Of a stretch of 64,000 bases of DNA, positions 50,401-58,053 are shown piece by piece. How positions within the stretch are numbered: position 1 is the first letter of the stretch; the number at the start of each line of letters is the position of its first letter. The stretch comes from Streptomyces sp. NBC_01351 (GTDB taxonomy: Bacteria > Actinomycetota > Actinomycetes > Streptomycetales > Streptomycetaceae). A model generated the notes under the pieces. That model saw only the letters and a list, made by a program, of their open reading frames with translations. It did not search any database and had not been told where the DNA came from. The stretch is from contig NZ_CP108356.1 of NCBI RefSeq assembly GCF_036237315.1, positions 930,001-994,000 of the forward strand, given 5' to 3'. The position numbers and the translations under genes were made by a program.

Positions 50401-50772
50401 CTGTGGGCGGCCAACGGCACCCTGCTGGCCACCGGAACCTTCGGCAGTGAAACGCTGACCGGCTGGCAGCAGCTCCAGTTCGCCACCCCGGTTCCCATCA
50501 CCGCGGGCACCACCTACGTGGCCTCCTACCACGCGCCGAACGGCAACTACTCCGTGGACGGCGGCTACTTCACCGCGGCGCACCGCTCCTATCCGCTGGT
50601 CGCCCCGGCCGACACCGCCGGCGCCGCCAACGGCCTGTACAAGTACGGCGCGTCCACCGCCTTCCCGAACAACACCTTCGGCTCGGTGAACTACTGGGTC
50701 GGCCCGATCTTCACCACGACCCCGCCCGCTCCCGTCCAGTCGTCCACCGCCTCGGAGGTGCCCGGCCAGTGA
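47473..50772 (+). CDS. Large secreted multidomain protein with two DUF4082 modules
   Basis: The 1099-residue product has a signal peptide (residues 1-~31). An N,N-dimethylformamidase-large-subunit-like domain covers about 40-540 (S-V-Y-R-L-G-H-Y-G-G-D-G-A-R, S-S-G-H-D-E-Y-W, F-A-G-N-E-V-F-W). An Ig-like domain (~550-645), a DUF4082 module (~650-800), a second Ig-like/Big_5 domain (~805-905) and a second DUF4082 module (~910-1075) follow. Both DUF4082 copies contain N-T-G-T-H-T-G-S-L-W and start with C-P-C-T. There is no cell-wall sorting signal. It lies within the exopolysaccharide operon and its stop overlaps the next glycosyltransferase start, so it probably binds or modifies the polymer outside the cell. 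Confidence 0.88.
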   Translation: MNRRRRLLRYGLFTVVAALMATVLPPAAVASAVDPCGPGTNAIVCENSKPGTPMSDWFAPSAYGDIKGFPAQTSVQAGETVQFKIQSPTPYRVSVYRLGHYGGDGARLMSTAAQASQTYPANFAQGGNPAGCTTKASTGLVDCGNWPVTATWTVPANAVSGLYIVNFDQADGNGVMPYPFVVRNDSSHSDIVVQTSDQTWQAYNNYGGQDLYDGAGPAPDGRAYEVSYNRPMDIGGENGIYGSEYQMVAWLERNGYDVSYVSGIDMSNRGATELRNHKVFMSSGHDEYWTQDQFTNALNARRAGVNQTYFAGNEVFWKTRLAPSIDGTNTADRTLVCYKETKLSFPQPNGVPDPSGIWTGTFMDPASGTNGRTFQPQNQLTGSLFSVNGYRADAITVPGSFAKMRLWRNTTVASLTPSQTATFPVGTLGYEWDSDVEDGYRPPGQIRMSSTTVDINDGKLRLDYGNNYGNGTATHSLLAFRDQTSGALVFGAGTVQWSWGLTNMPTGNPDDAVVTADKRMQQATVNVFADMGVQPKSLQSDLAAATASTDTVGPAVTVTSPAANATVPALRPVTITGTASDTGGGVVARVEVSTDGGTTWKATTGLGSWSYTWTPTAPGAAQIKVRAVDDSVNIGATTTVAVTVGPQQCPCTVWPAATVPGTVNGGDGGAVELGVKIRSSVPGSITGVRFYKSPANTGTHTGSLWSSSGQRLATGTFTNETASGWQQLNFSSPVPIKPNTTYIASYFAPHGGYSYDPTFASAEAGLAPLTALKNGTDGGNGVYRYSGTGGFPNNASSGSNYWVDAVLDTATASTTPPTVTATSPQSAATGTAITAAVTATFSGAVDADTLVFTLKDSGGNSVPGTKVLGASNSATFTPAGELALSTTYTASVQASDLWGNAMAAPVTWNFTTSTTPPTVNCPCTLWSGTTTPSTANVSDDTNSVELGTRFQSAVNGYITGVTFYKGPGNTGTHTGSLWAANGTLLATGTFGSETLTGWQQLQFATPVPITAGTTYVASYHAPNGNYSVDGGYFTAAHRSYPLVAPADTAGAANGLYKYGASTAFPNNTFGSVNYWVGPIFTTTPPAPVQSSTASEVPGQ

Positions 50773-51818
50773 GCACGGTCAGCGTGGTGATCCCCTGCTA
50801 CAAGTACGGCCATTTCCTGGCCGACTGCGTCAAGAGCGTCCTGGACGAACAGGAGGGCGTCGACGTCCGGGTGCTGATCATCGACGACGCCTCGCCCGAC
50901 GACTCCGCGGACGTGGCGCGTGCCCTGGCGGCGAAGGACCCGCGGATCGAGGTACGGGTCCACGAGCGCAACCGGGGTCACATCGCCACCTACAACGAGG
51001 GCCTGCTGGAGTGGGCCGACGGGGACTACGTCGCGCTGCTCTCGGCGGACGACCGGCTGGTCCCCGGGGCGCTGGTGCGCGCCGCCGCCCTGCTCGACGC
51101 GCATCCGGAGGCGGGCTTCGCCTACGGCAGGCCGCTGCGCTTCCGGCACGGCGGGCCGCTGCCCGCCGCCCGTACCCGGTCCACAGGGTCGGTGGTCTAC
51201 CCCGGCCACTGGTGGCTGGAGCGCCGGTTCCGGGAGGGCACCGGGTGCATCACCTCGCCCGAGGTGGTGGTGCGCACGAGCCTCCAGCGCAAGGTCGGGG
51301 GCTACGACCCGGAGCTCCCGCACGCCGGTGACATCGAGATGTGGATGCGGCTCGCGGCGCACGCCGACGTGGGCTACGTCAGCGGGGCCGACCAGGCCTT
51401 CTACCGGGTCCACGGCAACAACATGTCCACCACCGACTTCGGCGGGCAGCTCGACGACCTGCGCCAGCGCCTCGTCGCCTTCGACTCGGTGCTGGAGAAG
51501 TGCGGCGGCCTGCTCCCGGGGGCCGACCTGCTGTCGCTCGCGGCGCGCACCCGGCTCGCCCGGTACGCGCTGCGCCGGGCCTACCGCGCCTACGACCGCG
51601 GCCGGACCGAGGTCGTTCCGGTCGACGAGCTCGTGGCGTTCGCCGCCGAGTGCCTGCCCGGCGGCTACACCGCGCTCGGCGAGTACCGGGCGCTGCTCAG
51701 GCGTCGGCGGATCGGGGCGCGCGTGATGCCGTACCTCCAGCCGCTGGTGCTGTCGGCGGTCGCCGACCGGGGCCGCGAGTGGCTGTGGTGGCGGTCGTGG
51801 AAGCGCCGAGGGATCTGA
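50769..51818 (+). CDS. Family 2 glycosyltransferase
   Basis: The 349-residue protein has the GT-A signature V-S-V-V-I-P-C-Y-K-Y-G, I-I-D-D-A-S-P-D-D-S and the metal-binding L-S-A-D-D-R-L-V, then G-D-I-E-M-W-M-R-L-A as the acceptor-side motif. Its GTG overlaps the DUF4082 protein stop (GTGA). It should add one sugar to the lipid-linked repeat unit. It is the last gene of the rightward operon and is followed by a strong hairpin. Confidence 0.92.
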   Translation: MSTVSVVIPCYKYGHFLADCVKSVLDEQEGVDVRVLIIDDASPDDSADVARALAAKDPRIEVRVHERNRGHIATYNEGLLEWADGDYVALLSADDRLVPGALVRAAALLDAHPEAGFAYGRPLRFRHGGPLPAARTRSTGSVVYPGHWWLERRFREGTGCITSPEVVVRTSLQRKVGGYDPELPHAGDIEMWMRLAAHADVGYVSGADQAFYRVHGNNMSTTDFGGQLDDLRQRLVAFDSVLEKCGGLLPGADLLSLAARTRLARYALRRAYRAYDRGRTEVVPVDELVAFAAECLPGGYTALGEYRALLRRRRIGARVMPYLQPLVLSAVADRGREWLWWRSWKRRGI

Positions 51819-51835
51819 TGAACCGTCCGTACCAC

Positions 51836-52462
51836 TCAGCTGCTCGCCCGCCGGCCACGGCGGGCGAGCAGCTGGTCGGTCCACAAGGCCACCGGTACCC
51901 CGGCGACCCCGGCGAGCAGGGCCGAACCGGCCAGTCCGCGGCTCTTGTCGCCGGACTGCGCCACGGCATTGGGCGGCACCAGCAGGGTGACGCTCATCCG
52001 GGCCGCCTCGGGGATGCCCTGCTGCGTCTGCAGGTCCGTCAGGCGCTGCGTGTACAGCTCGATGATCTTCCGTACGGCCGCGTCCGCGGCTGCCGGACCG
52101 GGCTGCTCGGCCTGGATCTGCAACGAGGGGATCAGGTAGCGCGGGGTCACGCTGGTGCCGCTGTTGCGGGGGATCATCCGGTAGGTGCCGTCGACCCCCG
52201 CGGCACGCAGTTCGGCCGCGCCGGCGGAGGACTCCAGCTGTCGTACGGCCGCGTAGGAGACGGCGGCGAGGGGCGGCTGGAGGTTGGCGAGCTGGTTCGG
52301 CTGGTTGCCGGTCACCGGCGGTTTGAGCACGACGATCGCCGAGCTCAGGTACGTCGGGCTGGGGCGCATCACCTGGTGGGCTCCGGCGGCCGCGAGCGCC
52401 ATGGCGACGACCAGGACGTACCAGCGCCGGCGCAGCGCGCGGACCAGCTCACCAGGCGACAC
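51836..52462 (-). CDS. Wzz-like chain-length/membrane protein (short form)
   Basis: From a GTG with GGAAGG five bases upstream, the 208-residue protein has R-A-L-R-R-R-W-Y-V-L-V-V-A-M-A-L-A-A-A-G at the N-terminus, a periplasmic-type middle region and a second helix near the C-terminus (L-A-G-S-A-L-L-A-G-V-A-G-V-P-V-A-L). The L-R-R-R-W-Y start is shared with the two other Wzz-like proteins of the locus. Such proteins set polymer length or organise export. It is divergent from the Wzz/ligase fusion; its last codons form one arm of a terminator hairpin. Confidence 0.8.
   Translation of the reverse strand: MSPGELVRALRRRWYVLVVAMALAAAGAHQVMRPSPTYLSSAIVVLKPPVTGNQPNQLANLQPPLAAVSYAAVRQLESSAGAAELRAAGVDGTYRMIPRNSGTSVTPRYLIPSLQIQAEQPGPAAADAAVRKIIELYTQRLTDLQTQQGIPEAARMSVTLLVPPNAVAQSGDKSRGLAGSALLAGVAGVPVALWTDQLLARRGRRASS
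51837..51874. terminator. Perfect 16-bp hairpin between convergent glycosyltransferase and Wzz genes
   Basis: CAGCTGCTCGCCCGCC (51837-51852) and GGCGGGCGAGCAGCTG (51859-51874) are perfect complements around a six-base loop. The left arm begins at the Wzz stop codon, so the hairpin is built into that gene's last 12 codons while lying 18 bp past the glycosyltransferase stop. Its position suggests that it ends transcription from both sides. Confidence 0.75.
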
Positions 52463-52550
52463 ACGATTCCTTCCGTTCCCCACGTCGTGATCGATCCTGT
52501 CAGGCCGGGTGTCGGCGCGCCATCAAATCCCGTACCTGTCGGGGGCGTTC

Positions 52551-54590
52551 GTGACCATCGGTGAAATACTCGCGGTGCTGCGGCGCCGCTGGTACGTGAT
52601 GGTGCCGCTGACGCTGATCGGTCTGCTCGCGGCCGGCCACCTGTACCGGTCGGTGCCGGTGGCCTACCAGTCGCAGAGCTCGGTGGCGCTGATCGATTCC
52701 AAGGCGGTGGCCGAGCTGGCCCCCGCGTTCGGCAATCCCATCTCCAATGCCGGCGGTTCACTGGTCGTGACCGCGGACGTGCTGATCAGGACCCTGTCGG
52801 GGACGGACGCGGCGCGGGACCTGCACGGCCTCGGAGTGACGGACCCGTACACGGTCTCCTTCGCCGCGAACGCCTCGGGCCCGATGCTCACGCTGACCGT
52901 GACGGGTACCGACCGGGAGAAGGTGCTGCGGGAGACCAACATCCTCACCGGTTTCGCCGGGGAGCAGCTGGGCGCGCTCCAGGCGGCGGCCAAGGTCGAG
53001 CCCGCGTTCTTCGTGCAGACCACGCCCGTGGTGCTGCCGCAGACCCCGCAGCCCCAGCTCAAGAGCCGCTACCAGCAGGTGCTCGGCGTCATCATCCTCT
53101 GCACGACGGCCGGGTTCACGCTGTCGTTCGTGACCGAGACCCTGGTGGTGGCGCTGCGCCGCAGGCGTGCGAACGGGGCCTCGGCCAAGGTGCGCGGACG
53201 GCAGCCGCGCAGACGGGCCCGCGGCCGCCGGCTGGACGCGGTCACGCTGCTCAGCGGCTACCTGGCGCTGGCCTTCTTCATCCCCTCGAACCTGACGCTG
53301 CCGGGGATGGGCGGTGTCGGTACGCCGGCCAACGTGTTCGCGCTGCTGGGCCTGTTCTGGTACCTGGCGGCGTGGCTCACCGGCCGGATCCGGCCCGCCC
53401 GGGGCACCCGGCTGCCCCGGGTGATGATGTGGCTGCTGGCCGTATCGGTGCTGGCCTCGTACGTGGCGAACGCGACGCGGGGCGCCTCCCGCAAGGAGCT
53501 CCTCGGGGCGGACCGCGGACTGATCGGGCTGCTGGTGTGGGTGTCCCTGGTGGTGCTGGTCTCCGCCGCGGTCTCGAACCGGGCCCGGCTCGACGTGCTG
53601 CTGCGCAGGGCCGTGGTGATGGCGGCGGTGGTCGCCGCCATCGGCTATTACGACTTCTTCACCGCCACGAACATCGCCGACCGCATCAGCATCCCCGGTC
53701 TCCAGTCGGGCGCCGCGCAGATCACCGCCATGGACCGCGGCGCCTTCACCCGCCCGCGCTCCACCACGGCGCATCCCCTGGAGTTCGGCGGGATGCTCGC
53801 CCTGCTGGTGCCCTTCGCCGTGCAGCAGGCCTTCGATCCGGTACGGGCGCACCTGAGCCGGTGGCGCCGCTGGCTGCCGGTGGTGCTGATGGGCGGCGCG
53901 CTGCCGCTGACGGTGTCGCGTACGTCGATCATCGGGGCCCTCATCGTGGCCGTGGTGTTGGTGCCGCGGTGGAAGCCGCAGCGGCGGTGGACCGCGATCG
54001 GCGTGCTGCTGGGTTCGGTGGCCTGCTTCAAGGTGATCATCCCCGGGCTGATCGGGACCATCACCACGCTGTTCGCCTCCTTCCTGAGCAATTCCGACAG
54101 CAGCACGCAGGCCCGTACGGTCAAGTACGGCGCGATCGCCCCCTACCTGGAGGGGCGGCCCCTGTTCGGGCGGGGCCTGGGGACCTTCATCCCCGAGCTG
54201 TACTTCTTCACCGACAACCAGTACATGCTGACGCTGGCGGAGATGGGCCTGCTCGGGCTGATCGCCCTCCTGGCCCTCTTCCTGACCGGGATCCACCAGG
54301 GCGGCGCCATCCGCCGCCTGGCCCGCGACGAATCCGACCGGGAGCTGGGGCAGGCGTTCTTCGCCTCCGCCCTCGTCGCCCTGGTCAGCAGCGCCACCTT
54401 CGACGCCCTCAGCTTCCCGATGTTCGCCGGGATGTTCTTCCTGACGATCGCCGCCGGCGGCAGCTACCTCGGCTTCATCCGGCGCACGGCGCCGAAGCCC
54501 CTCACCCTGGAGTCCTCATGCGGTCCGACAGTCCGGCCTCCCGTCGTCCGGCAACCCCACCAGCCCAATCAACCGCAGCCGGTCCGGTAG
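52551..54590 (+). CDS. Wzz domain fused to an O-antigen ligase/polymerase-type membrane protein
   Basis: The GTG at 52551 has a G-rich site seven bases upstream; a GTG at 52509 would add 14 residues. Residues 1-~200 of this 679-residue protein are Wzz-like (I-L-A-V-L-R-R-R-W-Y-V-M-V-P-L-T-L), ending with a second helix at ~180-200. After a basic linker (R-G-R-Q-P-R-R-R-A-R-G-R-R) come about ten helices with the O-antigen ligase region P-R-S-T-T-A-H-P-L-E-F-G and L-F-G-R-G-L-G-T-F, as in WaaL/Wzy proteins. Polymerisation and length control would thus sit in one chain. The 3' end overlaps the next glycosyltransferase by 73 bp. Confidence 0.85.
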   Translation: MTIGEILAVLRRRWYVMVPLTLIGLLAAGHLYRSVPVAYQSQSSVALIDSKAVAELAPAFGNPISNAGGSLVVTADVLIRTLSGTDAARDLHGLGVTDPYTVSFAANASGPMLTLTVTGTDREKVLRETNILTGFAGEQLGALQAAAKVEPAFFVQTTPVVLPQTPQPQLKSRYQQVLGVIILCTTAGFTLSFVTETLVVALRRRRANGASAKVRGRQPRRRARGRRLDAVTLLSGYLALAFFIPSNLTLPGMGGVGTPANVFALLGLFWYLAAWLTGRIRPARGTRLPRVMMWLLAVSVLASYVANATRGASRKELLGADRGLIGLLVWVSLVVLVSAAVSNRARLDVLLRRAVVMAAVVAAIGYYDFFTATNIADRISIPGLQSGAAQITAMDRGAFTRPRSTTAHPLEFGGMLALLVPFAVQQAFDPVRAHLSRWRRWLPVVLMGGALPLTVSRTSIIGALIVAVVLVPRWKPQRRWTAIGVLLGSVACFKVIIPGLIGTITTLFASFLSNSDSSTQARTVKYGAIAPYLEGRPLFGRGLGTFIPELYFFTDNQYMLTLAEMGLLGLIALLALFLTGIHQGGAIRRLARDESDRELGQAFFASALVALVSSATFDALSFPMFAGMFFLTIAAGGSYLGFIRRTAPKPLTLESSCGPTVRPPVVRQPHQPNQPQPVR

Positions 54591-55507
54591 CCGTTGTCGT
54601 CGTCACCTGGAACAGTGCCGCGGTGCTTCCGGAGTTCCTCACCGCCCTGCCGGAGGGCATGGCCGGGCTCGACTGGCGGCTCGTCGTCGCCGACAACGAC
54701 TCGGCCGACGACACCGTGGAGCTGCTCCGTTCCCTGGCCCCGGACGCGACGGTCGTCCACACCGGCCGCAACGCCGGGTACGCGGCCGGGGTGAACGCCG
54801 CCCTCGCGGCCGCCGCGGACTGGCAGGGCGGCTTCCGGGCGGCCCTCGTCTGCAACCCGGACATCCGGATGCGGCGGGGCTGCGCCAAGCTGCTCGTGGA
54901 CGGGCTCGGCGCGCCCGCGGCGGACGGCGACCGCGTCGGGATCAGCGTGCCGCTGCTGTACGAGGAGGACGGCAGCACCCTCGTGCACTCGCTCCGCCGG
55001 GAGTCGAGCGTGACCCGCGCCCTCGGCGAGGCCGTCATCGGCAACCGCCGGGCCGGGCGCTTCCCCCACCTGAGCGAACTGGTCACCGACCCCGCCGCGT
55101 ACGAGCGGCCCACGTACGCGGACTGGGCGACCGGAGCCCTGATGGCCCTCTCCGCGGACTGCCTGGCCGCCTGCGGCCCGTGGGACGAGTCCTTCTTCCT
55201 CTACTCCGAGGAGACCGAATACTGCCTGCGCGCGCGGGACCGCGGCTACCGCACCCGACTCGAACCGGCCGCCGAAGCCGTACACCTCGGCGGCGACTCC
55301 CGGGTCTCGCCCCGGCTCTGGACCCTGCTCACCCTCAACCGCGTCCGTCTGTACGGGCACCGGCACGGCGCCCTCGCCACGGCCGCCTTCCGTGCCGCCG
55401 TCCTGCTCCGGGAGACCTCGCGAGCCGCGCTCGGCCGCCCGGCCAGCCGGGCGGCCGCGGCCGCACTCGCCCGGCCGGGCGCCCTGCGTGCCACGCCTGG
55501 GCCCTGA
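54518..55507 (+). CDS. Family 2 glycosyltransferase (rhamnosyltransferase-like)
   Basis: The 329-residue protein starts inside the 3' end of the Wzz/ligase gene (73-bp overlap in another frame). After a ~25-residue leader it has V-V-V-V-T-W-N-S-A, V-V-A-D-N-D-S-A-D-D-T, N-A-G-Y-A-A-G-V-N-A and L-V-C-N-P-D-I, the pattern of GT2 enzymes such as rhamnosyltransferases, and F-F-L-Y-S-E-E-T-E-Y-C-L-R as the conserved catalytic-base region. It should extend the polymer repeat unit. Confidence 0.9.
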   Translation: MRSDSPASRRPATPPAQSTAAGPVAVVVVTWNSAAVLPEFLTALPEGMAGLDWRLVVADNDSADDTVELLRSLAPDATVVHTGRNAGYAAGVNAALAAAADWQGGFRAALVCNPDIRMRRGCAKLLVDGLGAPAADGDRVGISVPLLYEEDGSTLVHSLRRESSVTRALGEAVIGNRRAGRFPHLSELVTDPAAYERPTYADWATGALMALSADCLAACGPWDESFFLYSEETEYCLRARDRGYRTRLEPAAEAVHLGGDSRVSPRLWTLLTLNRVRLYGHRHGALATAAFRAAVLLRETSRAALGRPASRAAAAALARPGALRATPGP

Positions 55508-55523
55508 CCGCCGCCGGGCTCGC

Positions 55524-56519
55524 CTAACCCAGGTTGTGTGGTTCGCCGCGCGGGCGGCAGACCATGGCGACGAAGTCGTGCCCCACCTCCGGGAGCGCCG
55601 CGTCCTCGGCGGCGAAGCACCGCTCCAGCAGCGCCAGCGTCTCCGGCTCCTGGTCACGGAAGTTGTGCGCGATCCCGGAGAACGCGATGTGCAGCACCGT
55701 GCCCCCGTACGGCCGTTCCTCGACCACCTCGAAATGGCGTCGCAGGCCCGGCAGCAGCGCCGCCGCGTCGACGGCCTCCGAGGGGTCGTCCAGCACCATC
55801 GACAGCCTGCTGGGCCGTACGACGCGGCGCTTGATCCGGCCGTCGGCCAGGCGCCGCCGCTCCTCGGGGATCTCGGCCAGCAGCGCGTTCGCCGCGTCCA
55901 GTTGGCCGTCGGTCCACTGGAACCTGGTGGGGCCGACGAACTCGTCCACCACGAAGGTCCCGCCGGGCTCGATCAGCCGGGACAGCCGCGGCAGGGTCTC
56001 GTCGAGGTCGTCGAAATGGTGCAGCGACTGCAGGCCCAGCAGCACGTCGAAGCGTTCGCCGTCGCCGGCCATCCGGTTGACGTCGGTGACCCGGAAGCGC
56101 AGGACGTCGGCGAGTCCGTGCTCTGCGGCGGCCCGGGTGGCGAAGTCGATGCGCTGCTGCGCCACGTCCACGCCCTCCAGGAGACCGAACGCGCCGGTCT
56201 TCGCCCAGAGCAGTTCGTTCCCGCCGGTGCCGCACCCCAGCGAAAGGCCGCGCAGATCCGTGCGCGGCGCGAAGTGCTTGGCGGCCACGTACTCGGGATA
56301 GGACGTGTCCGCGTCGCCGGTCATCAGCAGGTTCCACCGCTTGACGACCCCCGGGATCGCCCACCACTCGGTCAGCGACGGGTCGACCCGGGACCAGTGC
56401 TGGACCACCCGCGCGCCGCCGCGCACCCGCAGCTTGGCCAGCACCGGGTCCAGTTCCAGCCGTCGCACCTTGCGCAGCAGCCGGTCGGCGTCGTGTCGGT
56501 TGATCAGGTTGTTCAGCAT
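55524..56519 (-). CDS. Class I SAM-dependent methyltransferase
   Basis: The 331-residue protein has motif I G-L-S-L-G-C-G-T-G-G-N-E, the acidic loop E-G-V-D-V-A-Q-Q-R and post-I segments F-D-V-L-L-G-L-Q-S-L-H-H-F, then E-P-G-G-T-F-V-V-D-E-F, typical of small-molecule methyltransferases. It is the last gene of the leftward exopolysaccharide operon, with its start inside the tail of the second methyltransferase gene (7-bp overlap). It may O-methylate a sugar of the polymer. It is convergent with the rhamnosyltransferase-like gene, 16 bp away. Confidence 0.88.
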   Translation of the reverse strand: MLNNLINRHDADRLLRKVRRLELDPVLAKLRVRGGARVVQHWSRVDPSLTEWWAIPGVVKRWNLLMTGDADTSYPEYVAAKHFAPRTDLRGLSLGCGTGGNELLWAKTGAFGLLEGVDVAQQRIDFATRAAAEHGLADVLRFRVTDVNRMAGDGERFDVLLGLQSLHHFDDLDETLPRLSRLIEPGGTFVVDEFVGPTRFQWTDGQLDAANALLAEIPEERRRLADGRIKRRVVRPSRLSMVLDDPSEAVDAAALLPGLRRHFEVVEERPYGGTVLHIAFSGIAHNFRDQEPETLALLERCFAAEDAALPEVGHDFVAMVCRPRGEPHNLG

Positions 56520-57250
56520 GCAGGCTCCGTCCTCACGGCTATGAGCGACTTCGGGGCACCGAGCAGCCGCTCGCTGAGGAGGGCCGATCCGGGGAACAGG
56601 TAACGCATTTCGGTACGGGTCAGCAGCTCGATGTTGATCACTGCGTTCATCGCCGACTCCGGGCTGTCGGGGCGGCTGTGGACGAGCGGCCAGCGCCGTA
56701 CCAGCCGGGCCCTGGCGGCCAGTGGCAGGAACTGGAAGCCGGGCGCCACGAAGTGCGGCTCGACGGGGAAATAGCGGTACGGCGTCTGGATCCAGTGCAG
56801 CGGGGCCAGTGACTCGACGGCGCCGACGAACAGCCGGCGCTGGCTGTGGCCGCCCACGTGCTCGATGGTCGAGTTGGAGAACACCAGGTCGTAGCCACCC
56901 TGGCTGCTCAGTTCGGCGGCGACCTCCGGGTCGGTGACGTCGGCTACCTCCGCGGTGATCCAGTCGGGCAGTTCGGCGGGGTGTTCCTCCAGATTGATCA
57001 GGTGGACGTGCTTGGCGCGCACCGGTGCGCGCAGCCACATCTCGGCCGTTCCGCCCAGGTCCACGACGCTCATGTTCTCGATGCCGGGGAAGCAGCGCCG
57101 GAACCGCTCCCAGCGGGCCACGCGCATGCGTTCACCCAGCGAGCCGGGCGCGTCGACGAACTTGTTCCTGAGGGCGCGGGATCGGGGCACGGGATCAACC
57201 ACCTGTGGTCGGAGGGGAAGGGGAGCAGTCCTCAACTGGGCTGTCTCCAT
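56513..57250 (-). CDS. SAM-dependent methyltransferase-like protein
   Basis: The 245-residue protein shows a methyltransferase fold in altered form: M-S-V-V-D-L-G-G-T-A-E-M-W for motif I, then H-V-H-L-I-N-L-E-E-H for motif II and G-G-Y-D-L-V-F-S-N-S-T-I-E-H-V-G. The motif I glycines are fewer than in classic enzymes. Its ATG at 57250 lies inside the upstream glycosyltransferase gene (19-bp overlap), so translation is probably coupled. The target sugar is unknown. Confidence 0.82.
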   Translation of the reverse strand: METAQLRTAPLPLRPQVVDPVPRSRALRNKFVDAPGSLGERMRVARWERFRRCFPGIENMSVVDLGGTAEMWLRAPVRAKHVHLINLEEHPAELPDWITAEVADVTDPEVAAELSSQGGYDLVFSNSTIEHVGGHSQRRLFVGAVESLAPLHWIQTPYRYFPVEPHFVAPGFQFLPLAARARLVRRWPLVHSRPDSPESAMNAVINIELLTRTEMRYLFPGSALLSERLLGAPKSLIAVRTEPAC

Positions 57251-58053
57251 TGCGTGTAGAAGCTGGCCGGGTTCATGAGGTAGCGGACGGTGGGGTGCGG
57301 GACGTGGAGCACCTGGTACCGACGGCCGTAGCGGCGGATCAGCTCCCAGTCCTCGCGGGGCAGCACTTCCGGTGTCCGGCGCAGGCGGCTGAAGTGCAGG
57401 GAGCGATTGCGGCGGGCGACGAAGGCGTTGGTGTCCAGGAAGGCCTCGCGGGCGGCGCGGCGCCGGTCGTAGGGCACCGAAAGGACGTCCTTCTCGGTGC
57501 CGTCGGGCAGGACGCGGCGCAGTGCCGTGTAGACGCCGTCGGGTCCGGCCGGGGACTCCAGGACCGCAAGCGCCCGCGCCAGGTGGTCGGGCTCCCACAG
57601 GTTGTCGTCGTCCAGGAAGGCCACGTACCGCGAGCGGGTGAGGCGGATGCCCACGTTGCGCACGACGCCCGCCACGCCGGTGTTGTGTGCCAGCGATACG
57701 GCGAACAGTCGTGGATCGTCGGGGAGTTCGGGCAGTCCGGCACCGTCGTCGACCACGATGACGACCTGGTCGCGAGCGGTCTGGTCCAGGGCCGAGCGGA
57801 CCGCGGCGCGCAGGGCCTCGGGGCGCCTGTGGGTCGCGATCACCGTGGCGACCAGCGCCGAGGGCGGCGAGGGCAGGGCGACGGCCAGCCGTCGGGTCTC
57901 GGCGTCCTCGATCCGGCGCAGCCGCACCGCGGTGGGGGCCAGCAGGACCTTGTTCCTGGCCTCGAAGAGCACCAGCCAGCCGAACGACGTCTTGAGCAGC
58001 GTCCAGGGTGCCCGCGCGACACGGCGCACGAGGCGGCTCCCGAGGCCGCTCAC
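57232..58053 (-). CDS. Family 2 glycosyltransferase
   Basis: The 273-residue protein (GTG start overlapping the beta-helix lipoprotein stop) has A-T-V-I-A-T-H-R-R-P-E-A-L, I-V-V-D-D-G-A-G and the D-D-D metal motif in V-A-F-L-D-D-D-N-L-W-E-P-D-H, and ends with E-D-W-E-L-I-R-R-Y-G. A ~55-residue N-terminal segment precedes the GT-A fold. It is part of the leftward exopolysaccharide operon and should add a sugar to the repeat unit. Confidence 0.9.
   Translation of the reverse strand: MSGLGSRLVRRVARAPWTLLKTSFGWLVLFEARNKVLLAPTAVRLRRIEDAETRRLAVALPSPPSALVATVIATHRRPEALRAAVRSALDQTARDQVVIVVDDGAGLPELPDDPRLFAVSLAHNTGVAGVVRNVGIRLTRSRYVAFLDDDNLWEPDHLARALAVLESPAGPDGVYTALRRVLPDGTEKDVLSVPYDRRRAAREAFLDTNAFVARRNRSLHFSRLRRTPEVLPREDWELIRRYGRRYQVLHVPHPTVRYLMNPASFYTQWRQPS

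Noticed and set aside
55496..55533. CCTGGG/CCCAGG inverted repeat between convergent glycosyltransferase and methyltransferase genes
   Set aside because: Six-base arms with a 26-base loop are too weak to call a terminator.
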